Positions 34,680 through 42,350 of a stretch of 64,000 nt of DNA are shown one piece after another (position 1 is the first letter of the stretch; each line of letters begins with the position of its first letter). This DNA is from Vibrio sp. LaRot3 (GTDB lineage Bacteria > Pseudomonadota > Gammaproteobacteria > Enterobacterales > Vibrionaceae). Position numbers and translations under genes: made by a program. The stretch spans positions 1,054,001 to 1,118,000 of the forward strand of contig NZ_JAPPTI010000001.1 in NCBI RefSeq assembly GCF_027587025.1, written 5' to 3'. The notes below the pieces were generated by a model that saw only the letters and a list, made by a program, of their open reading frames with translations, made no database searches and was not told the DNA's origin.

Positions 34680-35282
34680 TCAGCGCGCGATATCGAGTTG
34701 ATTGTCTTTTACACCATTGATACGGAACCAACCTGCGATACTAAAGCGCTCAGCATTGGTTGGTAAAACTTCATGAGGGAATTGCTCAGATAGGAACACA
34801 AACAAACGCCCCGATTTAGGTGGAATTGTGGCTATGTGATTGTCATCAAGGTCATAGACTACCAGCTCACCGGCATCCGACTCATCCCATTGTTCATTCA
34901 TATAAAATACCGTCGTCAAACGACGGTTTTCATTGCCCTTAAAACAATCTAAATGCTTTTGGTAAAAGTCACCTTTTTCATACTTGGCAAAATGCGCTTC
35001 GTATTCGAATAAACCTAGGTAAAAGTGACGGTTCGCTTCTAGGCGGATTTGCTCCATTTTATCCAAAAACTGCCCTACGGGATGACCCATCGCGGATGAC
35101 AACCATTGGATTTTATCGCTACGAATCGTTTCTTCACGTTGGGTATCATCATTACGACCGATACGCGCGTTTTTCCAATCCTCTGGAATACAATCCCTCA
35201 ACGCCGCAACCTCGGTAGGAGAAAGGAAATCATCCCAAATATAGTAGCCTTGGGTTGCTAACGCATCGATGAGTTGGTTCAT
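34680..35282 (-). CDS. 2-oxoglutarate/Fe(II)-dependent oxygenase, prolyl-4-hydroxylase-like
   Basis: 200 residues. Iron-binding triad His110-x-Asp112 (YQKHLDCF) and His170 (FPHEVLP), with Arg179 (ERFSIAGWFR) to hold 2-oxoglutarate. This P4H-type double-stranded beta-helix family includes the Pseudomonas enzyme that hydroxylates EF-Tu (PPHD, from memory), so a protein substrate is plausible. Soluble, monocistronic. Confidence 0.88.
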   Translation of the reverse strand: MNQLIDALATQGYYIWDDFLSPTEVAALRDCIPEDWKNARIGRNDDTQREETIRSDKIQWLSSAMGHPVGQFLDKMEQIRLEANRHFYLGLFEYEAHFAKYEKGDFYQKHLDCFKGNENRRLTTVFYMNEQWDESDAGELVVYDLDDNHIATIPPKSGRLFVFLSEQFPHEVLPTNAERFSIAGWFRINGVKDNQLDIAR

Positions 35283-35381
35283 TAGTTTGCACTCGTGCAG
35301 TTAAAGGGCGCTTTATATAAAACGCCCTCTAATTAAGTGCAATTTGGATGATTTGTCGTGACGACAAATTGAATTAAGCGG

Positions 35382-35726
35382 TTATTTGAAAATCGATAAA
35401 TCGAGTGTAACTGGCTCACCTAACCAGTGGACAGAATCGGTGTGATCGCGCAGTTCGTCTTCTGTAAGTGGGTGAACCAATACAGAGTGCCCCGCCCTAA
35501 CTTGCTCTAACCATGTTGTTACCTGCTCAAATTGAATTTGAGAGAAGTCTATTTCAAAACTCCACATCGTGTGGGGTCCTACCGGTTTACGATGAAAACG
35601 GCCGACTTTTAATCCCAATTCTTGGTTCGCTCTGACATGAATTTTCTCTGCATATTGACAAGTGGCTTGGTCAAAATAGAAGTGAGCGTGGTATTTTGTA
35701 TTTGAAGACATCATCACTGTAATCAT
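35382..35726 (-). CDS. DOPA 4,5-dioxygenase-family protein
   Basis: 114 residues. Family pattern YHAHFYFDQ at the N-terminus, GRFHRKPVGPHTMWSFEIDF in the middle and VLVHPLTEDELRDHT towards the end; the histidines are probable metal ligands. Fungal and plant homologues cleave DOPA rings; bacterial members have no firm substrate. The start is ambiguous: ATG codons at 35726 and 35711 are both in frame and neither has a clear SD. Confidence 0.8.
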   Translation of the reverse strand: MITVMMSSNTKYHAHFYFDQATCQYAEKIHVRANQELGLKVGRFHRKPVGPHTMWSFEIDFSQIQFEQVTTWLEQVRAGHSVLVHPLTEDELRDHTDSVHWLGEPVTLDLSIFK

Positions 35727-35935
35727 TATTATTTAGCTTTAGCGCATTGTAGCACCTCGTCTCCCCCATTGGGGCGCTACTTACATTAATTACATTTAAT
35801 GATTAAGGTGAATTTGTGTGACCTACTTCCCTGTTCATTACTATCCCTGCTCTCACTCAGGCTTAACCCTATTCATGTTACGCCAATCCATGCTATTAAT
35901 TCGATGATAATAAAAAAGTCATTTTAGAGGTTCAA

Positions 35936-36940
35936 ATGGCAACCATTAACGACGTATGCCGTGTCGCTGGAGTCTCCAAGGCGACTGTATCGAGAGTGAT
36001 TAATGGCACAGGACAAGTTCGTGCTAGCACTCGCGAGAAAGTAGAAGCGGTAATGAAAGAACTCAACTATCGCCCAAGTATCGTTGCACAAGCCCTAGCC
36101 AATAAAAGTGCCAACAGTATTGGCTTAGTCATTTCTGATTTTACCGGAGGATATTTCGGTAACCTATTGAAACAAGCCTCGGTGAGCGCTGAAAAAATGG
36201 GCAAGCAGCTCTTGTTTGCCGATGGCCATAATAATGCCGAGGATGAGCTGAAAGCTGTCCACTCGCTGGTTGAAAAGCGCTGCGACATTATTATTTTGTA
36301 CAGTCGTATGCTCTCATGTGAGCAAGTGATTGCTCTTAGCAAATCTATCGATGTGCCACTTTTGAATGTCGGCCGCCTACTACCTGAATCCGCAGGCTAT
36401 TCCATCTCGTTTGACCAAAAAAACGCGATACAAATTGCCGCCAAGCACCTCGTTGATCTCGGCCACAAGAACCTCACTTACATGGGACCAAAGCCCACCA
36501 CCCCGACCTCTAGAATGCGCTTGGCAGGGTTCTTGGAATACGTTGAACAACATGAAGAGCAAGGTTTAGTTAACCAAATATGTGAGTCGAACTTCGGCTT
36601 TGAAGAAGGTTATAAAGCGACGAAGAAATGGCTGGAAAGCAATCACTTTGGTAGTGCGATTATTGCTGCGGCTGACGATATCGCTGTAGGGTGCATTAAG
36701 GCATTAAAAGAACATGGCATATTGGTCCCACAACACGTTTCAATTGTCAGTATTGATAATGATGCCTGTTCGCCATTTATTGATCCACCGCTAACAACGG
36801 TCGATGTGCCAATCCGCGAAGTGACTGATAGAGCCATGGCGGTCGCGCAGGAAATTCTCAGCGGAGCACCACAACCCGATCCTGAAGTCATTTACGGTCA
36901 GTTAATCGAAAGAGCCTCCACCCGTTCTCTTTGGGAATAG
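35936..36940 (+). CDS. LacI-family transcriptional repressor
   Basis: 334 residues. N-terminal LacI HTH MATINDVCRVAGVSKATVSRVINGTG and hinge helix SIVAQALANKSANSIGLV, then a periplasmic-binding-protein-like sugar domain with VSIVSIDNDACSPFIDPPLTTV near the end. The ATG follows GAGG. It sits 227 bp upstream of, and in the same direction as, the PTS operon, and two copies of a LacI-type operator lie between. Likely controls the PTS operon and responds to its sugar or sugar phosphate. Confidence 0.93.
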   Translation: MATINDVCRVAGVSKATVSRVINGTGQVRASTREKVEAVMKELNYRPSIVAQALANKSANSIGLVISDFTGGYFGNLLKQASVSAEKMGKQLLFADGHNNAEDELKAVHSLVEKRCDIIILYSRMLSCEQVIALSKSIDVPLLNVGRLLPESAGYSISFDQKNAIQIAAKHLVDLGHKNLTYMGPKPTTPTSRMRLAGFLEYVEQHEEQGLVNQICESNFGFEEGYKATKKWLESNHFGSAIIAAADDIAVGCIKALKEHGILVPQHVSIVSIDNDACSPFIDPPLTTVDVPIREVTDRAMAVAQEILSGAPQPDPEVIYGQLIERASTRSLWE

Positions 36941-37085
36941 TCTATTTAATGGCTTTGTTATTAACAGAGCCATTATTTACCAACGCCCTACCTCTCTATC
37001 CTATCTTTTCTAATCTATAAAATTTGATCCAATAAACACTATTTTCGGCTAAACAGCTGTTTTTCGTGATATTAGACGCATCAAT

Positions 37086-37125
37086 GTAACCGGTTTCGGT
37101 AACCGGTTTCTTTAATCTCTATAGT
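37086..37125 (+). promoter_or_regulatory. Tandem LacI-type operators and promoter of the PTS operon
   Basis: GTAACCGGTTTC is present twice (37086-37097, 37099-37110; 13-bp period); each contains the palindrome AACCGGTT with a central CG as in LacI-family sites. A -10-like TATAGT lies at 37120-37125, so the second copy would overlap the -35 region. Repression is inferred. Confidence 0.6.
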
Positions 37126-37167
37126 GGTTAATGTTTAATCACAAACGCAAGTTAGAGGAGCAGCAAG

Positions 37168-37476
37168 ATGAAGATATTTCTCTGTTGTGCAGCCGGAATG
37201 TCTACCAGCATGCTTGTCACCAAAATGGAACAAGCGGCTAAAACTAAAAATATTCAATGTGAAATATCAGCCCACTCGGTATCGGAGTTCGAAGATTGCA
37301 TCAAGGCATGTGATGTTTGCCTAGTCGCACCACAAGTGAAGTTTAGATTCGAAGAATTTAAGCAAGAAGCAACGGCGATAGGCAAGCAGTGTGGCCTTAT
37401 CGATATGATGAACTACGGAATGCTGAATGGTGAAGCGGTATTAGGCCAAGCCATGGAACTATACAAATCACGTTAG
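37168..37476 (+). CDS. PTS lactose/cellobiose-type EIIB component
   Basis: 102 residues. The phosphoryl-carrying Cys7 sits in the family P-loop CAAGMSTSMLV; the rest follows the EIIB(chb/cel) fold. It passes phosphate from EIIA to the sugar entering through EIIC. SD AGAGGAG precedes the ATG. First gene of a four-gene operon with 15 bp to EIIC. Confidence 0.93.
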   Translation: MKIFLCCAAGMSTSMLVTKMEQAAKTKNIQCEISAHSVSEFEDCIKACDVCLVAPQVKFRFEEFKQEATAIGKQCGLIDMMNYGMLNGEAVLGQAMELYKSR

Positions 37477-37491
37477 AAATGGAGAATCACA

Positions 37492-38835
37492 ATGTCTGTA
37501 TTTGATAAAACAATGCACTTTGTCGAGAACGTCGTCGCTCCAGTCGCAGGCAAAATCTCGGCACAAAAACACATCACCGCGGTAAAAGATGGCTTCGTTT
37601 CTGCAATGCCGTTCTTAATTGTTGGCTCACTTCTTTTGGTACTTGCTTTCCCACCAGCGGACAGCGGTTTCTTCTTCGAAGGCTGGCACAACCTTATCAA
37701 CTTATTAGGTAGCGATAATATCCTAGCCCCATTCCAAGTCAGCATGGGTATCTTCGCCGTCTATGCCACATTTGGTATTGCATTTAGTATGGCGGAATCT
37801 TACAAATTGCGCCCAATGAACACCGGCATGCTAGCTATGTTTGCCTTTATTCTTGCAGCTGCTCCTATGGTTAACGTGGCAGATGTTGGTGGCGTACTAC
37901 CAGCAGCGTATCTAGGTGGTTCTGGTGCCTTTACTGCGATTCTTTGTGGTCTGCTGGTTCCTGAAATGCAGCGTCTACTTATCAAATACAACATTCGTAT
38001 TAAGATGCCTGATGCTGTTCCACCAAAAATCTCTGCCTCTTTCGATTTGCTGATCCCTATTGTGTTTATCTCAGTGATCGTAGTGACTATCAACGCTGTT
38101 CTTGGCGGTTATGGTTTGCAAATCCCATCTGCGATTATGGAACTGTTCAAACCGTTAGTGCTGGCATCAGACTCTTACATTGCTGCACTTCTAGCAGTAA
38201 TGCTTATTCAATTGCTATGGTTTAGCGGCATCCACGGTGGTTCGGTTGTTGGCGGTATCATCGCACCAATGCTGTTGGTTAACCTTGGCCTAAACCAAGA
38301 AGCACTTGCAGCCGGTGAAGCGCTACCGAAGATTTTTGTAAACCCACTGGTCGATTTCTTTGTCTTTGTTGGTGGTGCCGGCGGTACATTTGGCCTAGTT
38401 CTACTAATGATGCGCTCTAAAGCCACTCAGCTTAAAACCATCGGTAAAATGTCTGTGATTCCGGGTGCGTTCAACATTAACGAACCGGTTATCTTTGGTA
38501 CTCCGATTGTAATGAACCCAGTTTACTTTATCCCTTGGGTTGTCGCTCCGTTCATCAATACCTCAATCGTTTGGATGGCATTCAAAACGGAAATGGTATC
38601 TCGCATCATCGCACTACCACCTTGGACAATGCCTGCTCCAATTGGTGCGGTTATCGCAACCAACTCGATTACCGCAGCGCTGGTTGTTCTGGTATGTCTC
38701 ACCGTGAGTATGGTGGTCTTCTACCCATTCTTAAAAGTTCACGAAAAGCAGTTACTGGCTGAAGAAAAAGCAATGGCTGAAGCGGCGAACCCTACACCAA
38801 CAAACGAGGAAGAACTTAATGAATGCCGTAACTAG
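37492..38835 (+). CDS. PTS lactose/cellobiose-type EIIC permease
   Basis: 447 residues, about 10 membrane segments. Characteristic segments are KDGFVSAMPFLIVGSLLLVLAFPP near the N-terminus, WFSGIHGGSVVGG, and IPGAFNINEPVIFGTPIVMNP, which contains the conserved sugar-binding NEP motif. Takes up a beta-linked disaccharide or related sugar in the lac/cel/chb family. Overlaps the EIIA start by 17 bp. Confidence 0.95.
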   Translation: MSVFDKTMHFVENVVAPVAGKISAQKHITAVKDGFVSAMPFLIVGSLLLVLAFPPADSGFFFEGWHNLINLLGSDNILAPFQVSMGIFAVYATFGIAFSMAESYKLRPMNTGMLAMFAFILAAAPMVNVADVGGVLPAAYLGGSGAFTAILCGLLVPEMQRLLIKYNIRIKMPDAVPPKISASFDLLIPIVFISVIVVTINAVLGGYGLQIPSAIMELFKPLVLASDSYIAALLAVMLIQLLWFSGIHGGSVVGGIIAPMLLVNLGLNQEALAAGEALPKIFVNPLVDFFVFVGGAGGTFGLVLLMMRSKATQLKTIGKMSVIPGAFNINEPVIFGTPIVMNPVYFIPWVVAPFINTSIVWMAFKTEMVSRIIALPPWTMPAPIGAVIATNSITAALVVLVCLTVSMVVFYPFLKVHEKQLLAEEKAMAEAANPTPTNEEELNECRN

Positions 38836-39163
38836 CCCAAGCCCAGTGCACGAAATTACTGAAGAGTTCCTCATGACACTGCTGTGTCATGTAGGAGCAG
38901 CCCGCTCAGCATTCATTGGCGCGATGCGTAGTGCAAGGGCGGGGGAATTTGATGCAGCCCAACTTCAAATGGAAGAAGGTGATCAAGCACTGAAAGACGT
39001 CCACAAGTCTCAAACTGAGCTAATTGGGTCTGACGAGGGTGCGGGTAAAGTAAAAATGACGCTAATTCTGACTCATATTCAAGACCATATCATGACCACC
39101 ATGCTATGCCGTGAAGTGACAGAAGAAGTCATTGCTATTCATAAAGAGCTAAAAGGAAAATAA
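38819..39163 (+). CDS. PTS lactose/cellobiose-type EIIA component
   Basis: 114 residues, three-helix EIIA(lac/chb) fold. The phosphorylated His is probably His86 in LTHIQDHIMTTML (matching LacA His78), with the structural Asp89/His90. SD GAGGAAG lies inside the EIIC coding end. The N-terminal 15 residues are slightly longer than in typical homologues. Confidence 0.93.
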   Translation: MNAVTSPSPVHEITEEFLMTLLCHVGAARSAFIGAMRSARAGEFDAAQLQMEEGDQALKDVHKSQTELIGSDEGAGKVKMTLILTHIQDHIMTTMLCREVTEEVIAIHKELKGK

Positions 39164-39166
39164 GTC

Positions 39167-40048
39167 GTGAAAAAGCGTATTTTTGATTACAACGCCGAAG
39201 ACTTTCGCCTTGCCGATCGTCAACAGTTAGTCGATGCAATTCGCCTCTCAGAGGGGCGAACCATGATGGTCGAAAATGTCATTGGCCTTACACCGCCCAT
39301 CGATATGGTATCGGGCGCGGAGATCGCCGCAGCATTCGGGGCTGATATGATCACCCTGAACTGCCTAGATGTGTTTGACCCAAAGATCAAAGTGCTGACG
39401 GATGACCCAGATGCCTTTATTACTATCGATCAGGTAAAACAGCAAACAGGTCGTCTCATCGGCTGTAACCTAGAGCCAGTACCTGAAGGGGTAACCCATC
39501 TTGTAGAAGGTAGAACAGTAACAGAACGTAGCGTCAAACAAGCGGTCGAAATTGGCTTAGACTACGTAATGTTAACAGGTAACCCGGGCAACTGTGTTTC
39601 GCAAGAAACCATTCTCGAAGCCATTACTTTAGTTCGTACCATTGCGCCTGAAATGCTCATTGTTGCAGGTAAGATGCACGCCGGTGGTGTCGGCAATGAC
39701 TACAACCTCAATATCGTGCCAGCCTTTGCCGAAGCAGGCGCCGATATCATGATGTTCCCTGCCCCTTACACTACCCCAGGTGTCGGGCCAGAATTAGCGA
39801 AGCAGATGATGGATGCAGTACACCAAACCAATATGTTAGGTATGCTCGCAATCGGTACGTCTCAAGAAGGAGCAACTGAAAGCTACATCGAGCAAGTCAC
39901 CATCGCAGCTAAAGCCGCGGGTGCTGATGTACTTCACATTGGCGACGGTGGCTACAGCGGCATTGCTCCACCAGAAAACATCATGAGAATGGGCATGACA
40001 TTACGTGGTCGCCGCCATCAATTTAAACGCATGGCTAACCGCCGTTAA
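39167..40048 (+). CDS. TIM-barrel-like PTS-operon enzyme of unknown function (DUF7916-like)
   Basis: 293 residues, soluble. Alternating strand/helix pattern with GADMITLNCLDVFDPK, LIGCNLEPVPEG, DYVMLTGNPGN, IVAGKMHAGG and VLHIGDGGYSGIAPPENIM looks like a (beta/alpha)8 barrel with an anion-binding end. Such proteins are often labelled PEP phosphonomutase-like or DUF7916 (from memory) and recur with lactose/cellobiose PTS genes. GTG start at 39167. It lies where a 6-phospho-beta-glycosidase would be expected, and no such hydrolase is in the operon. Action on the imported sugar phosphate is inference. Confidence 0.7.
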   Translation: MKKRIFDYNAEDFRLADRQQLVDAIRLSEGRTMMVENVIGLTPPIDMVSGAEIAAAFGADMITLNCLDVFDPKIKVLTDDPDAFITIDQVKQQTGRLIGCNLEPVPEGVTHLVEGRTVTERSVKQAVEIGLDYVMLTGNPGNCVSQETILEAITLVRTIAPEMLIVAGKMHAGGVGNDYNLNIVPAFAEAGADIMMFPAPYTTPGVGPELAKQMMDAVHQTNMLGMLAIGTSQEGATESYIEQVTIAAKAAGADVLHIGDGGYSGIAPPENIMRMGMTLRGRRHQFKRMANRR

Positions 40049-40095
40049 GTCTTTAAACGCAACCCATAAAACAAAGTACACACCTTTGTTCTAAC

Positions 40096-40133
40096 AAAAA
40101 ACCAGCACTTCATGCCGTTCGGTGCTGGTTTTT
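40096..40133. terminator. Bidirectional terminator after the PTS operon
   Basis: AAAAAACCAGCAC ... GTGCTGGTTTTT, 9-bp core stem, works in both directions; on the minus strand it is followed by TTTTTTG and can also end the kinase/regulator operon. Confidence 0.85.
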
Positions 40134-40140
40134 CTTAGAG

Positions 40141-40258
40141 TCATAAGCCATTGGTCATATCTCGTATGACTAATCGCTTATGAACATCCATCGATGTTAT
40201 CAGGTGTCCTCCTTAATAGAGCTATTTAGCTTAGCCCCACTTCGGTGGGGTATTTTTT
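40141..40258 (+). ncRNA. Candidate small RNA (or opposite-strand mini-ORF element)
   Basis: Plus strand: 19-bp near-perfect hairpin (40141-40159 / 40165-40183, one C-C mismatch, loop TCTCG); a second 6-bp hairpin (40183-40188/40193-40198); an unpaired stretch with GTCCTCCTTAATA; then an intrinsic terminator CCCCAC-TTCG-GTGGGG-TATTTTTT (40235-40258). The T-run fits only the plus strand, yet no plus-strand gene ends here. No clear promoter was found. The minus strand of the same DNA carries AAGGAGG followed by a 20-codon frame (40201 to 40141, CTG start), so translation there is the competing reading. Confidence 0.4.
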
Positions 40259-40260
40259 GC

Positions 40261-40896
40261 CTAAATCATCCCTTGCTCTACAGCGTATTTGGCCAACTCG
40301 GCCGTGCTATGCAGCTCTAATTTATGTTTGATATTCTGTCGATGTGTTTCGACCGTTCGATAACTAATATCGAGGATAGTCGCCACTTTCTTGCTGCTGT
40401 GTCCTTGTGCGACAAGTTTGAGAACCGCTTCTTCTCTGCGGCTTAGCGGGTTCGGCTTCTGCGCTGCGGGAATCACCTGTTGAGAGAACAGAGTCTGAGT
40501 GACCGATTCACAAAAGTAAGTAGAGCCTTGATCCACGGTTTTAATCGCTTGAACCATTTTATCCGCTGAAATTTCTTTCAACATGTACCCCACCGCGCCA
40601 GATTGCATCACTTTCATAATGTACTCGCGGTTATCGTGCATGGTCAGCATCAACACTTTTACATCTGGTCGTTCCTGCTTGACCACTTGAGTCGCATCAA
40701 TGCCATTCATCAATGGCATACTGACATCCATCAGCACCACATCAGGGTTCAATGCTTTGATCACTTCCACCGCTTCAACGCCATTACTGGCAGTGCCAAT
40801 GACGTCAATGTCGCTTTCTAAACTCAAGCGCGCTTTAAACCCTTCGAGTACCACTTGGTGATCATCAACAATCACGACCTTGATCGGTTCATCCAT
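40261..40896 (-). CDS. NarL/LuxR-family response regulator
   Basis: 211 residues. Receiver with acidic DD (11-12), phosphoacceptor Asp57 in VLMDVSMP and Lys in YMLKEIS. C-terminal LuxR HTH (LSRREEAVLKLVAQGHSSKKVATILDISYRTVETHRQNIKHKL). Overlaps the kinase stop by 8 bp. Lies downstream of the TRAP genes it probably controls; TACGTA boxes before dctP are candidate binding sites. Confidence 0.94.
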   Translation of the reverse strand: MDEPIKVVIVDDHQVVLEGFKARLSLESDIDVIGTASNGVEAVEVIKALNPDVVLMDVSMPLMNGIDATQVVKQERPDVKVLMLTMHDNREYIMKVMQSGAVGYMLKEISADKMVQAIKTVDQGSTYFCESVTQTLFSQQVIPAAQKPNPLSRREEAVLKLVAQGHSSKKVATILDISYRTVETHRQNIKHKLELHSTAELAKYAVEQGMI

Positions 40897-42244
40897 AGGT
40901 GATCCCTTCTAAATGGAGTAATACGGTAATTTCAGTGCCAAACCCCGGTTCGCTATCTAACTCAAAATCACCGCCGATAAATTCCACCCGCTCGCGCATA
41001 TTGCGCAAACCTATTCCCGTCTTTCTAAGTGTAGAACCCACATCAAAACCTACCCCATCATCGCGAATAATCAATTGCAGCATATTTTCAATTTGCTGCA
41101 ATATCACCGTCACGTTAGACGCTTGAGAGTGCTTTTCTATATTGGTCAATGACTCTTGCGCGACTCGATACAAGGTCGTAGCAATTTCTGATTTCAATTT
41201 GCCTTTTTGGGTATCAAAAGAAACATCGACGGTTAAGCCAGAGTGAGACTGAAAATCTTGCAGCAAAGTGTTCATTGCCGCTTCTAAGCCGATATCATCT
41301 AACGCGCTTGGGCGCAGATTATGAGAAATATGGCGCACTTCGTTAATGGCCATCATCAATGACTGTTGCGATTGATTCAAATATTGCCGCTGCGCTTGGT
41401 CTTCAAGTTTATGGCTAAGCAGCTCTAAATGGCACTTGCTTGAAACCAACAATTGGTTAATGCCATCATGCAGCTCTCGAGCCAGATGTTTTTTCTCATC
41501 TTCTTGAAACATCACGGTTTTATGCGCCAGCTCTTTTAAGCTTTTGTCCGCAATACGATGTTCATGCATATTGACCGCTAACGTAATCACCACAATCACC
41601 GCGACAGTAATCACCACAATGACGATCAAAGAAAAGAAAGTCGTCTCAATGTTGTTGTTAACCGCCGACTGTAAATTTGCCACCTCTTTGGTGACGTCTT
41701 CAATATATAGGCCAGTGCCTATCATCCAGTCCCACTTATCTAACCACGCAGCGTAACTTAGCTTAGGTACTGTTTCGCCCGTCGAAGGTTTTTGCCAAAG
41801 ATACTGATGAAAACCGCCACCAGAGCGAGCTTGTTTCAGCAATTCGACAATTAAGAAATCACCATTTTCGTCTTGAATATGCAGTAAGTTACGCCCTTGC
41901 AGCTCAGGCATGATTGGATGCACAAGATTAGTGCCATCGTGCAGATAGACAAAGAAATAGCCATCACTGCCATACCTGAGTTTACTGATGATGGACTTAA
42001 CCGCATTTTTGGCCGTCACTTCATCGAGGTTGGGATCATTGTAAACATGTGAAATCGCATCAAATGCCAAATCTACACTGTCCTTTAATGCCGACTCTTT
42101 TGACTGAATTAACCCCGAGCGAAATATCTCTACCTCTTTGTCACCCAACGTTTTTGCTTGATATACAGCAATCCAGCTCATGCTGGCGGTAACCAGTAAA
42201 AGCGGCAATAAACTTAATAATATCAGTTTGGCTTTAAGAGGCAT
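40889..42244 (-). CDS. Cache-domain sensor histidine kinase (HisKA_3 type)
   Basis: 451 residues. Membrane helices at about 6-28 and 203-224 enclose a single-Cache periplasmic sensor (YGSDGYFFVYLHDGTNLVHP...GRNLLHIQDENG). The cytoplasmic part has a HisKA_3 dimerisation helix with His259 in HLARELHDGINQLL and an HATPase domain with DDGVGFD and GIGLRNMRER. ATG at 42244 has SD AGGAG. sCache sensors commonly bind short carboxylic acids, matching the adjacent TRAP transporter (inference). Confidence 0.93.
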   Translation of the reverse strand: MPLKAKLILLSLLPLLLVTASMSWIAVYQAKTLGDKEVEIFRSGLIQSKESALKDSVDLAFDAISHVYNDPNLDEVTAKNAVKSIISKLRYGSDGYFFVYLHDGTNLVHPIMPELQGRNLLHIQDENGDFLIVELLKQARSGGGFHQYLWQKPSTGETVPKLSYAAWLDKWDWMIGTGLYIEDVTKEVANLQSAVNNNIETTFFSLIVIVVITVAVIVVITLAVNMHEHRIADKSLKELAHKTVMFQEDEKKHLARELHDGINQLLVSSKCHLELLSHKLEDQAQRQYLNQSQQSLMMAINEVRHISHNLRPSALDDIGLEAAMNTLLQDFQSHSGLTVDVSFDTQKGKLKSEIATTLYRVAQESLTNIEKHSQASNVTVILQQIENMLQLIIRDDGVGFDVGSTLRKTGIGLRNMRERVEFIGGDFELDSEPGFGTEITVLLHLEGITYG

Positions 42245-42283
42245 TCCGTCTCCTCTCAATGAATTTAAAGCGTGCAACAACAA

Positions 42284-42310
42284 AAATGGCTTGCGTAAAG
42301 CAAGCCATTT
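42284..42310 (-). terminator. Hairpin terminator between TRAP genes and kinase
   Basis: Minus-strand AAATGGCTTGC-TTTAC-GCAAGCCATTTTTG. It lies 41 nt after the dctM stop and 40 nt before the kinase start, so it may attenuate rather than fully separate them. Confidence 0.8.
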
Positions 42311-42350
42311 AACTCTATCATTTACATGTCATTAACAACACTCTTTGTGA

